Notes: generated by a model not told the origin, from the sequence alone. Shown: positions 32,234 through 40,527, counted from the stretch's first letter. The stretch is 64,000 nucleotides of DNA from Flavobacterium sp. Root901 (GCF_001429765.1 NZ_LMJB01000008.1:64835-128834), one strand, 5' to 3'. Numbers and translations are program-made.

Positions 32234-32950
32234 TTAATAATTCATCGGAATGTCCATCAATAAAAATTCAGCGTCTGTGTTTGCTTTAATATTTAAAGTA
32301 TCAGTTCCTGAAATTCCAACGGCGTCACGAGAGTTTAATTCCTGACCGTTGATGGTCACATTTCCTTTTAAAACGAAAGCGTAAACTCCGTTTCCATCTT
32401 TTTTGATTTTATATTCCGTAGTTAAACCTGAATCAAAATTTCCCATTTGAAACCAGGCATCCTGATGAATCCAAACTCCTTCGTCATCTGCATTTGGTGA
32501 TAAAACCTGTGCTAATTTATTATGTCTGTCGTAAACATTTAAAGTAATCTGCTGATAACGTGGTGTAACATTTCTTTTATTTGGAAACAGCCAAATCTGT
32601 AATAATTTAGTCTGCTGATCTGCATTTGGGTTAAACTCGCTATGCTGAATTCCTGTTCCGGCACTCATTACCTGAATATCTCCGTTTTTGATCACTTCAG
32701 TATTTCCCATGCTGTCTTTGTGGGCCAAATCACCTTCTAACGGAATTGTAATAATTTCCATGTTATCGTGTGGATGTGTTCCAAATCCCATTCCGGCAGC
32801 AATCGTGTCATCGTTTAAAACTCGAAGCGCTCCAAACTGAATTCTGTCCGGATTGTACCAGCTTGCAAAACTAAAACTGTGATAAGCATTTAACCATCCG
32901 TGATTTGCATTTCCTCTTGTTTCTGCTTTATGTAATACTATATTTTCCAT
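32234..32950 (-). CDS. Pirin family protein
   Basis: This 238-residue bicupin protein has the pirin signature block: RGNANHGWLNAYHSFSFASWYNP, FGALRVLNDDTIAAGMGFGTHPHDNMEIITIPLEGDLAHKDSMGN and VMSAGTGIQHSEFN. The His/His/Glu metal ligands of the first cupin (THPHDNMEI and QHSEFN) are present. Related bacterial proteins (YhhW) show quercetinase activity; the true role is often unknown. The start is the ATG at 32950. A longer frame starting at 32998 is rejected because the -7 element (32978-32985) lies inside it. Confidence 0.92.
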   Translation of the reverse strand: MENIVLHKAETRGNANHGWLNAYHSFSFASWYNPDRIQFGALRVLNDDTIAAGMGFGTHPHDNMEIITIPLEGDLAHKDSMGNTEVIKNGDIQVMSAGTGIQHSEFNPNADQQTKLLQIWLFPNKRNVTPRYQQITLNVYDRHNKLAQVLSPNADDEGVWIHQDAWFQMGNFDSGLTTEYKIKKDGNGVYAFVLKGNVTINGQELNSRDAVGISGTDTLNIKANTDAEFLLMDIPMNY

Positions 32951-32977
32951 GATTTCGTGTGTTTTAATTTTATAGTA

Positions 32978-33026
32978 CAAAGATAATATCAAGGTCAATG
33001 AAAAGCACTTAATGTAGATTAAGAAA
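32978..33026 (-). promoter_or_regulatory. pirin promoter with putative activator site shared with yceI
   Basis: The minus strand has TATCTTTG (-7) at 32978-32985. The 24-bp motif at 33003-33026 (plus strand AAGCACTTAA, TG, TAGATTAAGAAA) differs from the yceI copy at two positions and stands at the same 17-bp distance. No TTTG -33 box is seen. Confidence 0.65.
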
Positions 33027-33161
33027 AAAGATACTCAGGTTCTAAGTTGTTGGCATTCTGAGAAAAAGACTCAAAGTTTGAAGACTTATTTTCACTTAAA
33101 GACGAAGCGAGCCACCCGGTTTGTCATCACTCCTTCGCCGAGATAACAAGATTGTGATGAA

Positions 33162-33527
33162 TTATTGGATTTTGATTAATTTTCCTTTCCCAGTGACTTC
33201 ATCAAGGTAATTTGCAGAAGAACTGTTCTTATCGTGCATGTAAAATTCAATAGTGTCTTTTAAGACTTGATCTTTTTGAATACTTAAAATTAAATCAGTA
33301 TTTATGAAATTCTCCAATAGGATTAAACTTTTCCCATAAGAAATTTTTCCCTTTGGCATATATTTATTGTCAAAAACAAAAACACTATCCTTAAAAGTAA
33401 TTTTATCTTTTAGAATATAGGAATTGTTGTCTTCAATTAAATAATTATAACGGTCTTTAAGTTTGTAATTTTCCTGATTATTAAAATTAATAAAAAACAA
33501 CGGGATGATTAAAGCTATATATTTCAT
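33162..33527 (-). CDS. Hypothetical exported protein
   Basis: This 121-residue protein has a hydrophobic N terminus (MKYIALIIPLFFINF) that could be a signal peptide or anchor. The remainder is short beta-strand-like segments (YNYLIEDNNSYILKDKITFKDSVFVFDN, SLILLENFINTDLILSI) resembling a small beta-sandwich or barrel. I recognise no family. It begins 6 bp after the stop codon of the regulator gene on the same strand, so the two may be co-transcribed. Confidence 0.6.
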   Translation of the reverse strand: MKYIALIIPLFFINFNNQENYKLKDRYNYLIEDNNSYILKDKITFKDSVFVFDNKYMPKGKISYGKSLILLENFINTDLILSIQKDQVLKDTIEFYMHDKNSSSANYLDEVTGKGKLIKIQ

Positions 33528-33533
33528 AATATT

Positions 33534-35015
33534 CTAACTATACTGATTAATAAACTGCTGCACTACATCATCTGTATTTTTATGCCTTTTTTCTTTTTCT
33601 AAAACAACAGGCGGCGCAGCTCTTTCCAGGCAGTCTAATATACCGCAGGTTTCGCAGGTAACACCGACTAATCTTTTAGTAATCGGTTTTCCATCGATGA
33701 ATTTGAATTTCTTTTTCATCGTGGAATTAATCAAAATTCCAACTGAAATACTGCGGATACAATCTTCAGCAAAAGGATCTTTTGTAGCCGATGAAAAAAC
33801 TAAATATTCGTTTCCGCTATTTACGTAACTCGATATTTGTGCATCAAAAAAATGTGGTTTATTTTGTCTGATTGATTCTTCTATCGTTTTTACCGAAACC
33901 CATCTTCTGCAATAATGTTCATTGGTTTCGTTGGCGTGCGGCTCCTGCTGATTGGTAATATGTAATTCTTTTTTTATCTGATAAATATCTGTACCGATTT
34001 TGTGTGATAATCTTAAAAAGAATAAGTTTTTCAGCTGAAAATCTTTCGGCAGTAAATTGGTTAATCTTTGATAAAAAGATTCGGGCGAAACTTCAAAGCT
34101 TTCAATTAAAGCAACAAATTCTTCAGGTTTTGGATTTTCATTTTCAAGGAAAAGATTGATTTTATCTACAATTAATTTTCTCGGCAGCAATAAAGCGCCT
34201 GCAAAATAAGAAGCGTAAAAATTATTTAAAACCTGATCAAAATTTTCAAACTTAATCCAGCTGAAAGTCAATAACCGATCTGAAATTTTTAAGTAATTAT
34301 AAGCAATTTCTTTGGCTAAAATAAAAGCCTTTTGCGGATTATCAATTTCGGTAGAAAGTAATAAAGTTTTGCTTTTTGGAACATATATAGAGCGTAAATC
34401 TTCTAAAGCTTCCTGATCTTTAAAAGCAATTTCTTCAATTTTATATTCGTATTCTTCTTTTAAAATAGCTTCTAATTCTTCAATGCTGATTTTCGAATCT
34501 AAATTAATTTGAAATGACTTCGAAAATGCAATTACTTTTTCTTCTAAATCTTCAAAATAATTACTGTGCGCTTCCTGATAGGATCGTAAAGCAGCCAAAA
34601 AGAAACTTTCCCGGCTTAAATTATAATGCTGTGCAATTTCGATAATAGTACTGATAAAGGCATTGACTTTTGCAGGAGCATTTGCAATAATGTCAATTAG
34701 ATCTGCTTCCTGAATTCCGAAAAGTTCCAGCGGAATCTCTTTTAAAATTCCTGATTTTAGGATTTCGCCAATAGGAGCGAGATTATTATCAAGTTTTAAA
34801 GATATCATTTGGTCATATGTCACATCCAAATGCTTGCATAAAAGTAAGATTTTGTCTGTTTTTGGGTATTTTTTTCCTTTTTCAATCTCGTTTAAATACG
34901 ATTTTGAAAGATTTGTGAGTTTAGCCAGACCAAAAAGCGACAGATTTTTTTGAATCCTGACCTGTTTCAGTTTTAGCCCAAATATCAGCTTTATATAGTC
35001 TTTTTCGATATCCAT
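33534..35015 (-). CDS. XRE-type regulator of the glyoxylate shunt (ScfR/RamB-like), degenerate ImmA/IrrE domain
   Basis: This is a 493-residue protein. An N-terminal XRE helix-turn-helix (LKQVRIQKNLSLFGLAKLTNLSKSYLNEIEKGKKYP) is followed by a long middle region whose ImmA/IrrE-like helix reads ILAKEIAYNYL (about residue 234). The HExxH zinc ligands are replaced, so protease activity is unlikely. The C-terminal cysteine set GVTCETCGILDCLERAAPP is typical of short-chain fatty acyl/acetate regulators such as RamB and ScfR. Divergence from aceB, with a perfect 18-bp palindrome between, suggests control of aceBA. The start is the ATG at 35015. Confidence 0.85.
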   Translation of the reverse strand: MDIEKDYIKLIFGLKLKQVRIQKNLSLFGLAKLTNLSKSYLNEIEKGKKYPKTDKILLLCKHLDVTYDQMISLKLDNNLAPIGEILKSGILKEIPLELFGIQEADLIDIIANAPAKVNAFISTIIEIAQHYNLSRESFFLAALRSYQEAHSNYFEDLEEKVIAFSKSFQINLDSKISIEELEAILKEEYEYKIEEIAFKDQEALEDLRSIYVPKSKTLLLSTEIDNPQKAFILAKEIAYNYLKISDRLLTFSWIKFENFDQVLNNFYASYFAGALLLPRKLIVDKINLFLENENPKPEEFVALIESFEVSPESFYQRLTNLLPKDFQLKNLFFLRLSHKIGTDIYQIKKELHITNQQEPHANETNEHYCRRWVSVKTIEESIRQNKPHFFDAQISSYVNSGNEYLVFSSATKDPFAEDCIRSISVGILINSTMKKKFKFIDGKPITKRLVGVTCETCGILDCLERAAPPVVLEKEKRHKNTDDVVQQFINQYS

Positions 35016-35068
35016 AATATCAAATGTAATCGATTTAAAAATAATCGCCAAAAAAATATTTTATAATT

Positions 35069-35091
35069 TTAGCGAACGTTCGCTAATTTTG
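35069..35091 (+). promoter_or_regulatory. aceB promoter -7 element overlapped by a perfect 18-bp palindrome
   Basis: TTAGCGAACGTTCGCTAA (35069-35086) is a perfect palindrome in the intergenic region between the divergent regulator and aceB. It shares three bases with TAATTTTG (35084-35091), a TAnnTTTG -7 element facing aceB. A protein bound here would block or reposition polymerase at aceB and could also act on the regulator gene. No good -33 box is seen. Confidence 0.7.
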
Positions 35092-35133
35092 TAAAAAACT
35101 TTTTGTAACATTGTAGTGTAAAACTTATTAGCT

Positions 35134-36735
35134 ATGAAAAACCAATTAGAAATTACCGACACGGCAATAGAATTTTTAGCCGAAAAAAAACTTCGTTATC
35201 CTAAAATCTGGACAGAAGAAGCGATTGTTTTTATCACAGAATTGCATAGAAAATTCGAATCACAGCGAAAACTATTGCTTTTACAGCGCGAACAAAAACA
35301 AGTCACTTTTGATCAGGGAATTATGCCGGTCTTTATTCCGGAAACTAAAAACGTTAGGGAAAGCAATTGGAAGGCTGGTGAAATTCCTAAAGATTTATTA
35401 GACCGAAGAGTTGAAATTACGGGGCCTGTTGACCGCAAAATGATTATAAACGCTTTGAATTCGGGAGCTAAAACTTTTATGGCTGATTTTGAAGACAGCA
35501 CTTCACCAACCTGGCAAAATTTAATGGATGGGCAATTGAATTTAATCGATGCTGTTAACAAAACCATTACTTATACTGACTTGGTTAAGCAAAAATCATA
35601 TCATTTAAATGAAAAAACAGCAACGCTTATTGTGCGCCCAAGAGGTTTACATCTGCCGGAAAAACATCTTTTAATTGAAGGAAATGAAGTTTCTGGTTCG
35701 TTGGTAGATTTTGGTTTATATGTTTTTCATAATCACAAAAGGCTTTTAGAAAATAACTCTGGACCATATTTCTACATTCCGAAATTAGAACATTATCTGG
35801 AAGCACGCTGGTGGAATAATGTAATTGATTTTACAGAAGATTATTTGAAACTGAAAAGGGGAACCATAAAAGTGACGGTTTTGATCGAAACCATAACGGC
35901 AAGTTTTCAGCTGGATGAAATCATTTATGAATTGAAAGAACATATCGTTGGACTGAATTGCGGGCGCTGGGATTATATTTTTTCTTACATCAAGAAATTC
36001 CGTAAAAATCCAAAGTTTATTCTTCCGGATCGCGATCAGGTTACGATGACTTCACCTTTTATGAATTCGTATTCAAATTTGGTAATCCAGAGATGCCACA
36101 AAAGAGGAATTCACGCGATTGGTGGAATGGCAGCGCAGATTCCGATTAAAAATAATGAAGAAGCCAATGCTGTTGCTTTCGCTAAAGTGAAAACCGATAA
36201 AGAACGTGAAGTTCGAAACGGTCATGACGGAACCTGGGTAGCACACCCGGATTTAGTTTCGCTTGCAAAAGAAATTTTTGATAAAGGAATGCCAACTCCA
36301 AATCAGATTCATATAAAAAGAGAACATCGAAAAATTACAGAAGCCGATCTGATTGAGCCGCCAATTGGAATCATCACAGAAAATGGTGTTCGAAAAAATA
36401 TCAATGTAGCTGTTTTGTATTTGGCTTCATGGCTGAACGGACAAGGCGCAGCAGCACTTCATAATTTAATGGAGGACGCAGCAACTGCCGAAATTTCGAG
36501 ATCGCAATTGTGGCAATGGCTTCAGAATAAAGTGATTTTAGATAATGGCAGAAAATTAGATCTGGCTTATTATCATGAATTGGCTTTAGACGAATGTCAA
36601 AAAATAAAAACAGAATTGGGTGAGGAAAATTATGAAAACCGACAATTTCCTTTGGCCGAAAAAGTACTCGAAAGATTGGTTGTAAACCCAGATTTCGTTG
36701 ACTTTTTAACGATTCCGTGTTACAAATACCTATAA
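35134..36735 (+). CDS. aceB: Malate synthase A
   Basis: This 533-residue enzyme condenses glyoxylate with acetyl-CoA to give malate, the second glyoxylate-shunt step. Motifs are ADFEDSTSPTWQNLMDGQ, TLIVRPRGLHLPEKH, KVTVLIETITASFQLDEIIYEL (catalytic region), GLNCGRWDYIFSYIKKF and GIHAIGGMAAQIP. DGTWVAHPDLV and the GQGAAALHNLMEDAATAEISRSQLWQW C-terminal block follow. Length is typical of the A form. It lies directly upstream of aceA; a perfect 25-bp inverted repeat separates them. Confidence 0.96.
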   Translation: MKNQLEITDTAIEFLAEKKLRYPKIWTEEAIVFITELHRKFESQRKLLLLQREQKQVTFDQGIMPVFIPETKNVRESNWKAGEIPKDLLDRRVEITGPVDRKMIINALNSGAKTFMADFEDSTSPTWQNLMDGQLNLIDAVNKTITYTDLVKQKSYHLNEKTATLIVRPRGLHLPEKHLLIEGNEVSGSLVDFGLYVFHNHKRLLENNSGPYFYIPKLEHYLEARWWNNVIDFTEDYLKLKRGTIKVTVLIETITASFQLDEIIYELKEHIVGLNCGRWDYIFSYIKKFRKNPKFILPDRDQVTMTSPFMNSYSNLVIQRCHKRGIHAIGGMAAQIPIKNNEEANAVAFAKVKTDKEREVRNGHDGTWVAHPDLVSLAKEIFDKGMPTPNQIHIKREHRKITEADLIEPPIGIITENGVRKNINVAVLYLASWLNGQGAAALHNLMEDAATAEISRSQLWQWLQNKVILDNGRKLDLAYYHELALDECQKIKTELGEENYENRQFPLAEKVLERLVVNPDFVDFLTIPCYKYL

Positions 36736-36740
36736 CAATT

Positions 36741-36822
36741 AAAAATTGAGAATTAAAAATTAAAAATATTTCTACGCAGATTAACATACAAAGCAGGTTT
36801 TAATTTTTAATTCTCAATTTTT
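36741..36822. repeat. Perfect 25-bp inverted repeat between aceB and aceA
   Basis: The left arm at 36741-36765 (containing AAAAATTGAGAATTAAAAAT) and its exact complement at 36798-36822 enclose a 32-nt loop. In RNA this forms a very long AU-rich hairpin, 8 bp after the aceB stop codon. It could end or process the aceB message and so set the aceB:aceA ratio. Confidence 0.8.
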
Positions 36823-36868
36823 ATTTTTTTTAAAAGAATACTTACTAACCACTTTAACTATACTATTT

Positions 36869-38149
36869 ATGAAAACAACAGAAGACAGAATTCAGGAATT
36901 GATTAACGATTGGATTACGAACCCGAGATGGAAAGGTGTTGAACGTCCTTATACTGCCAGCGAAGTAGTAACGCTTCAGGGTTCTTATCATATAGAACAT
37001 TCTATTGCGAAAATGGGAGCGCAGAAATTATGGAAAAAGTTAAAAAGCCAGGATTATGTTGCCGGGTTGGGAGCATTGACCGGAAATCAGGCGATTCAGG
37101 AAGTTGATGCCGGTTTAGAAGCGATTTATTTAAGCGGATGGCAGGTAGCTGCTGATGCAAATCTGGCGGGAGAAATGTATCCGGACCAATCCTTATACCC
37201 GGTAAACAGTGTTCCAATGGTGGTAAAAAAGATCAACAACGCTTTATTGCGGGCAGATCAGATTCAGACTGTAAATGAAATTGAAGAAAAAAAAGACTAT
37301 CTAGTTCCGATTGTGGCTGACGCCGAAGCAGGTTTTGGCGGTAACCTGAATGCTTTTGAATTGATGAAATCAATGATCGAAGCCGGAGCATCTGGTGTTC
37401 ATTTTGAAGATCAGCTGAGTTCTGCTAAAAAGTGCGGACACTTAGGAGGAAAAGTTCTGGTTCCCACACAGGAAGCGATCAATAAATTAATTGCTGCGCG
37501 TCTGGCATCTGATGTAATGGGAGTTTCGACCTTAATTGTTGCGAGAACAGATGCCGATGCTGCTAATTTATTAACAAGCGATGCCGACCCCAGAGATCGT
37601 AAATTTTTAACCGGAGAAAAAACAGCTGAAGGCTTTTTCTACGTAAAAAACGGAATTGATCAGGGAATTGCAAGAGGATTAAGTTATGCGCCTTACGCCG
37701 ATTTAATTTGGATGGAAACCAGTAATCCGGATTTAGAATATGCAAGAAAATTTGCGGCAGCTATGAAAAAAGAATTTCCGGATAAAATGCTGGCTTATAA
37801 TTGTTCTCCGTCTTTTAATTGGGCCGCAAAATTATCAGTTGCCGAAATGGAAACATTTAGAGAAGATCTGGCAGCAATGGGCTATAAATTTCAATTCATT
37901 ACTCTCGCAGGATTCCATGCTTTGAACACGAGTATGTTCGAATTGTCTAAAGCGTATAAAGAACGTGGTATGGCGGGTTATTCTGAATTGCAGGAAAGGG
38001 AATTTGCTTTGCAGAAAAACGGATTCAGAGCTGTAAAACATCAGGCTTTTGTGGGAACTTCTTATTTCGACGCCGTTCAAAATACGGTTATGATTGGAAA
38101 ATCAACAATCACAGCAATGAAACATTCTACAGAGGTTGAGCAATTTTAA
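36869..38149 (+). CDS. aceA: Isocitrate lyase
   Basis: This 426-residue enzyme cleaves isocitrate to succinate and glyoxylate. The signature SSAKKCGHLGGKVLVP (KKCGH, catalytic Cys about residue 189) is present. So are VPIVADAEAGFGGNLNAFELM, VARTDADAANLLTSDADPRD and YNCSPSFNWAAKL. It forms the glyoxylate bypass with AceB. The family's usual length is about 430 residues, so it is complete. A terminator and then a nested repeat follow. Confidence 0.96.
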   Translation: MKTTEDRIQELINDWITNPRWKGVERPYTASEVVTLQGSYHIEHSIAKMGAQKLWKKLKSQDYVAGLGALTGNQAIQEVDAGLEAIYLSGWQVAADANLAGEMYPDQSLYPVNSVPMVVKKINNALLRADQIQTVNEIEEKKDYLVPIVADAEAGFGGNLNAFELMKSMIEAGASGVHFEDQLSSAKKCGHLGGKVLVPTQEAINKLIAARLASDVMGVSTLIVARTDADAANLLTSDADPRDRKFLTGEKTAEGFFYVKNGIDQGIARGLSYAPYADLIWMETSNPDLEYARKFAAAMKKEFPDKMLAYNCSPSFNWAAKLSVAEMETFREDLAAMGYKFQFITLAGFHALNTSMFELSKAYKERGMAGYSELQEREFALQKNGFRAVKHQAFVGTSYFDAVQNTVMIGKSTITAMKHSTEVEQF

Positions 38150-38162
38150 TTCACAAAAAAAA

Positions 38163-38197
38163 AACACGGTTCTTAGCTGAGCCGTGTTATTTTTTTG
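38163..38197 (+). terminator. Terminator after aceA
   Basis: AACACGG...CCGTGTT hairpin followed by a run of seven T. Confidence 0.75.
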
Positions 38198-38357
38198 CCA
38201 CAGATTTCACAGATTAAAAAAAGATTTTTTTTTCGCCACGAATTACACCAATTACGCTAATTTTTATTTCAATTTTTGAGTAAAACTAATTCGTGCAATT
38301 AGTGAAATTCGTGGCAACTTTTTTTAAAATCATTTTAATCCTTTTAATCTGTGGCAA
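38194..38357. repeat. Nested inverted repeat, family C copy 2 (GCCACAGATT outside, GCCACGAATT inside)
   Basis: The outer arms, TTTGCCACAGATTTCACAGA at 38194 and CCTTTTAATCTGTGGCAAA at about 38339-38357, enclose the GCCACGAATTACACC / TGAAATTCGTGGC pair. Both modules match those at 30905-31064, where they are nested the other way round. Confidence 0.75.
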
Positions 38358-38360
38358 AAA

Positions 38361-38936
38361 CTATTTTTTTAATAATCTTGCTTTCATTTTGCTAAAAAAT
38401 TCAGGTGTTACGCCAATAAAAGAAGCGATTTGTTTTTGTGGAACCTTATGAATTAATGTTCCGTATTTTTTACTGAATTTTTCGAAACGTTCTTCAGCAG
38501 GTAAACTTAAGTTGTCCATTAATCTTTGCTGATTCGCAACTAATGAATTTTCTATCAAAATCCTGAAAAAACGTTCCAGTTTCGGAATTTCTAAATACAA
38601 TTGTTCCTGATTTTCTTTGGATAAAGAAACAACTTCTGCTTCTTCCAGAACTTCAATAAAAAGCTGACCGGGTTTTTGCGAAAAAAAACTATACATATCG
38701 CTCATCCACCATCCTTCACAAGCAAATGAAAGTACATGTTCAACAATATTGTCGTTAATGTTAAAGCTCCTTAAAATACCCGAATTCACAAAATAAGAAT
38801 GTTTACAAACTTCTCCTGCGCTTAGTAAAATTGTTTTGGCTTTATAAGTTGTGATTTCTGTTTTAGATAAAAAAAGCGCCTGTTCCTCTGGTGTCAGCGA
38901 AACATGTTTGGCAATGTTTTCGAGAATCAATGCCAT
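38361..38936 (-). CDS. Crp/Fnr family transcriptional regulator
   Basis: This 191-residue protein has a cyclic-nucleotide-binding-type jelly roll (LLSAGEVCKHSYFVNSGILRSFNI, ISF-like strands, IEVLEEAEVVSLSKENQEQLYLEIPKLERFFRILIE). A short C-terminal helix-turn-helix (VPQKQIASFIGVTPEFFSKMKARLLKK) follows. No cysteine set for an iron-sulfur cluster is present, so it is not Fnr-like; the effector is unknown. It is the last gene of a tight minus-strand set purT-DUF6370-crp (2 bp and 1 bp gaps). Confidence 0.9.
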   Translation of the reverse strand: MALILENIAKHVSLTPEEQALFLSKTEITTYKAKTILLSAGEVCKHSYFVNSGILRSFNINDNIVEHVLSFACEGWWMSDMYSFFSQKPGQLFIEVLEEAEVVSLSKENQEQLYLEIPKLERFFRILIENSLVANQQRLMDNLSLPAEERFEKFSKKYGTLIHKVPQKQIASFIGVTPEFFSKMKARLLKK

Positions 38937-38937
38937 A

Positions 38938-39258
38938 TTATTTCTTTTCGTCGATTAATGCAAATGAAGTCGCTTTAAAACGATCTCCTTTTATTTCTCC
39001 TGTTACTAAAGCTTTGCTGATGGCATTACAAAAACCTTTTTCGGCGTGAGCATCACCATGATCATGAATAGTTGTTCCGTCAACAAAATAAGTTTTTCCG
39101 TCGATACGAACGGCCAGATCACAGCTTTTGCCTTTCATTCCAAATTGGCATTCTCCACAAGAAGCTTCAACGATTGTTGGTTTATCAAATTTCTTTTTGT
39201 CTTGTGCGGTTACAGCAATTCCGATAAATAAAAAAGTTGCTAAAAGTATATTTTTCAT
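38938..39258 (-). CDS. DUF6370-like exported Cys/His protein
   Basis: This 106-residue protein has a signal peptide (MKNILLATFLFIGIAVTAQ). The body is EASCGECQFGMKGKSCDLAVRIDGKTYFVDGTTIHDHGDAHAEKGFCNAI. The four cysteines and the HDHGDAH cluster suggest metal binding in the envelope. I recall this as the DUF6370 family, which has no known function. It sits between purT and the Crp-type regulator with almost no spacing, so the three are translated from one message. Confidence 0.78.
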   Translation of the reverse strand: MKNILLATFLFIGIAVTAQDKKKFDKPTIVEASCGECQFGMKGKSCDLAVRIDGKTYFVDGTTIHDHGDAHAEKGFCNAISKALVTGEIKGDRFKATSFALIDEKK

Positions 39259-39260
39259 AA

Positions 39261-40421
39261 TTAAGAATTTACAGTTATTAGTTTTGCCGTTTCTTTGGCG
39301 CGTTCTGTTACTTCATTAACAGGGGTAGAAAGCGTATCATAACTTAAAACAACACCCATTCTGCGGTATGGTCTTGAAGTCGGTTTTCCAAAAATCCTAA
39401 AATCGGTTTTTGGTAAGGCAGCAACTTTTTCGATTCCGTTAAAAGTTGGGTTTGCAGAATCTGCTGATGCTAAAATTACGGCACTTGCTCCGGTTTTTTC
39501 TAAAGTAATTTCGAAAATAGGAAGGCTTAAAATAGCTCTTAAATGCAGTTCAAATTCGTTGAAATTCTGCGTTCCCGCTAAAGTTACCATTCCGGTATCG
39601 TGAGGACGGGGAGAAAGTTCTGAAAAGTAAACGCCTTCATTGGTCAGGAAAAACTCCACACCAAAAAGTCCGGCACCGCCAAGAGCTTCGGTTATTTTTT
39701 CAGCCATATCCTGCGCTTCGTACAAATCTTTTTCTGAAACCAAAGCCGGCTGCCAGCTTTCCTGATAATCGCCTCTTTCTTGTCGGTGGCCAATTGGTGC
39801 ACAAAATAAAGTTGGATTGTTATTTTGAGTAATCGTTAAAAGTGTAATTTCTGAATGAAAATCGACAAAAGCTTCTACAATAACTTCGATAACATCGCCA
39901 CGCGAACCCGCAACGGCATATTCCCATGCTTTTAAAATATCTTCTTTATTTTTGATTGTCGATTGTCCTTTTCCTGAAGACGACATTAAAGGTTTTACCA
40001 CACACGGAATTCCAACTTCCTGAACGGCTTTTTGCAGCTCTTCAGCAGAAGTGGCATATTCGTATTTTGCAGTTTTTAATCCTAATTCTTTTGCAGCTAA
40101 ATCACGAATGGCTTTACGATTCATAGTAAAGTTTGCCGCTTTCGCTGAAGGAACAACGGTGATTCCTTGCTTTTCGTAATCGTAAAAACGTTCGGTGCGA
40201 ATGGCTTCTATTTCGGGAACAATAAAATCGGGTTGGTGTTTGGCTACGATTCGGTCTAGAGCTTCACCGTCGAGCATATTGATAACTTCAAAACCGTGTG
40301 CGACCTGCATTGCCGGAGCATTTTCGTAACTGTCAACTGCGATTATGGTTTGTCCAATTCGTTGTGCGGCGATGGTGAATTCTTTTCCTAATTCGCCTGA
40401 ACCCAGGAGTAGTATTTTCAT
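39261..40421 (-). CDS. purT: Formate-dependent phosphoribosylglycinamide formyltransferase
   Basis: This 386-residue ATP-grasp enzyme formylates GAR using formate and ATP in purine synthesis. Seen: LLLGSGELGKEFTIAAQRIGQTIIAVDSY at the start, FIVPEIEAIRTE, PCVVKPLMSSSGKGQS (ATP-grasp loop), GDVIEVIVEAFVDFHSEITLLT and FFLTNEGVYFSELSPRPHDTGMVTL. The RPYRRMGVVL end completes it. It is the first gene of a three-gene unit with an exported Cys/His protein and a Crp-type regulator; no functional reason for this link is apparent. Confidence 0.95.
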   Translation of the reverse strand: MKILLLGSGELGKEFTIAAQRIGQTIIAVDSYENAPAMQVAHGFEVINMLDGEALDRIVAKHQPDFIVPEIEAIRTERFYDYEKQGITVVPSAKAANFTMNRKAIRDLAAKELGLKTAKYEYATSAEELQKAVQEVGIPCVVKPLMSSSGKGQSTIKNKEDILKAWEYAVAGSRGDVIEVIVEAFVDFHSEITLLTITQNNNPTLFCAPIGHRQERGDYQESWQPALVSEKDLYEAQDMAEKITEALGGAGLFGVEFFLTNEGVYFSELSPRPHDTGMVTLAGTQNFNEFELHLRAILSLPIFEITLEKTGASAVILASADSANPTFNGIEKVAALPKTDFRIFGKPTSRPYRRMGVVLSYDTLSTPVNEVTERAKETAKLITVNS

Positions 40422-40499
40422 TTTGGAGTGTTGTAATATTCAGTAGTAAAAGTAGGGAAAAATGTTTTTAACCGCAATGTTCTATTTAGATGTGTGAAT

Positions 40500-40527
40500 G
40501 TAGAGACGCACTGCTGTGCGTCTACGC
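40500..40527. repeat. Dispersed palindrome, family D copy 2
   Basis: GTAGAGACGCACTGCTGTGC, then GTCTACGC, is a hairpin with stem GTAGACGCAC-type pairing and is homologous to 28518-28544. Confidence 0.7.

Noticed and set aside
32951..32998. N-terminal extension of pirin
   Set aside because: The -7 element at 32978-32985 lies within it, so the mRNA begins downstream.
33534..35015. Active ImmA-type protease in the XRE regulator
   Set aside because: The expected HExxH is AKEIAY, so zinc binding at that site is not supported.
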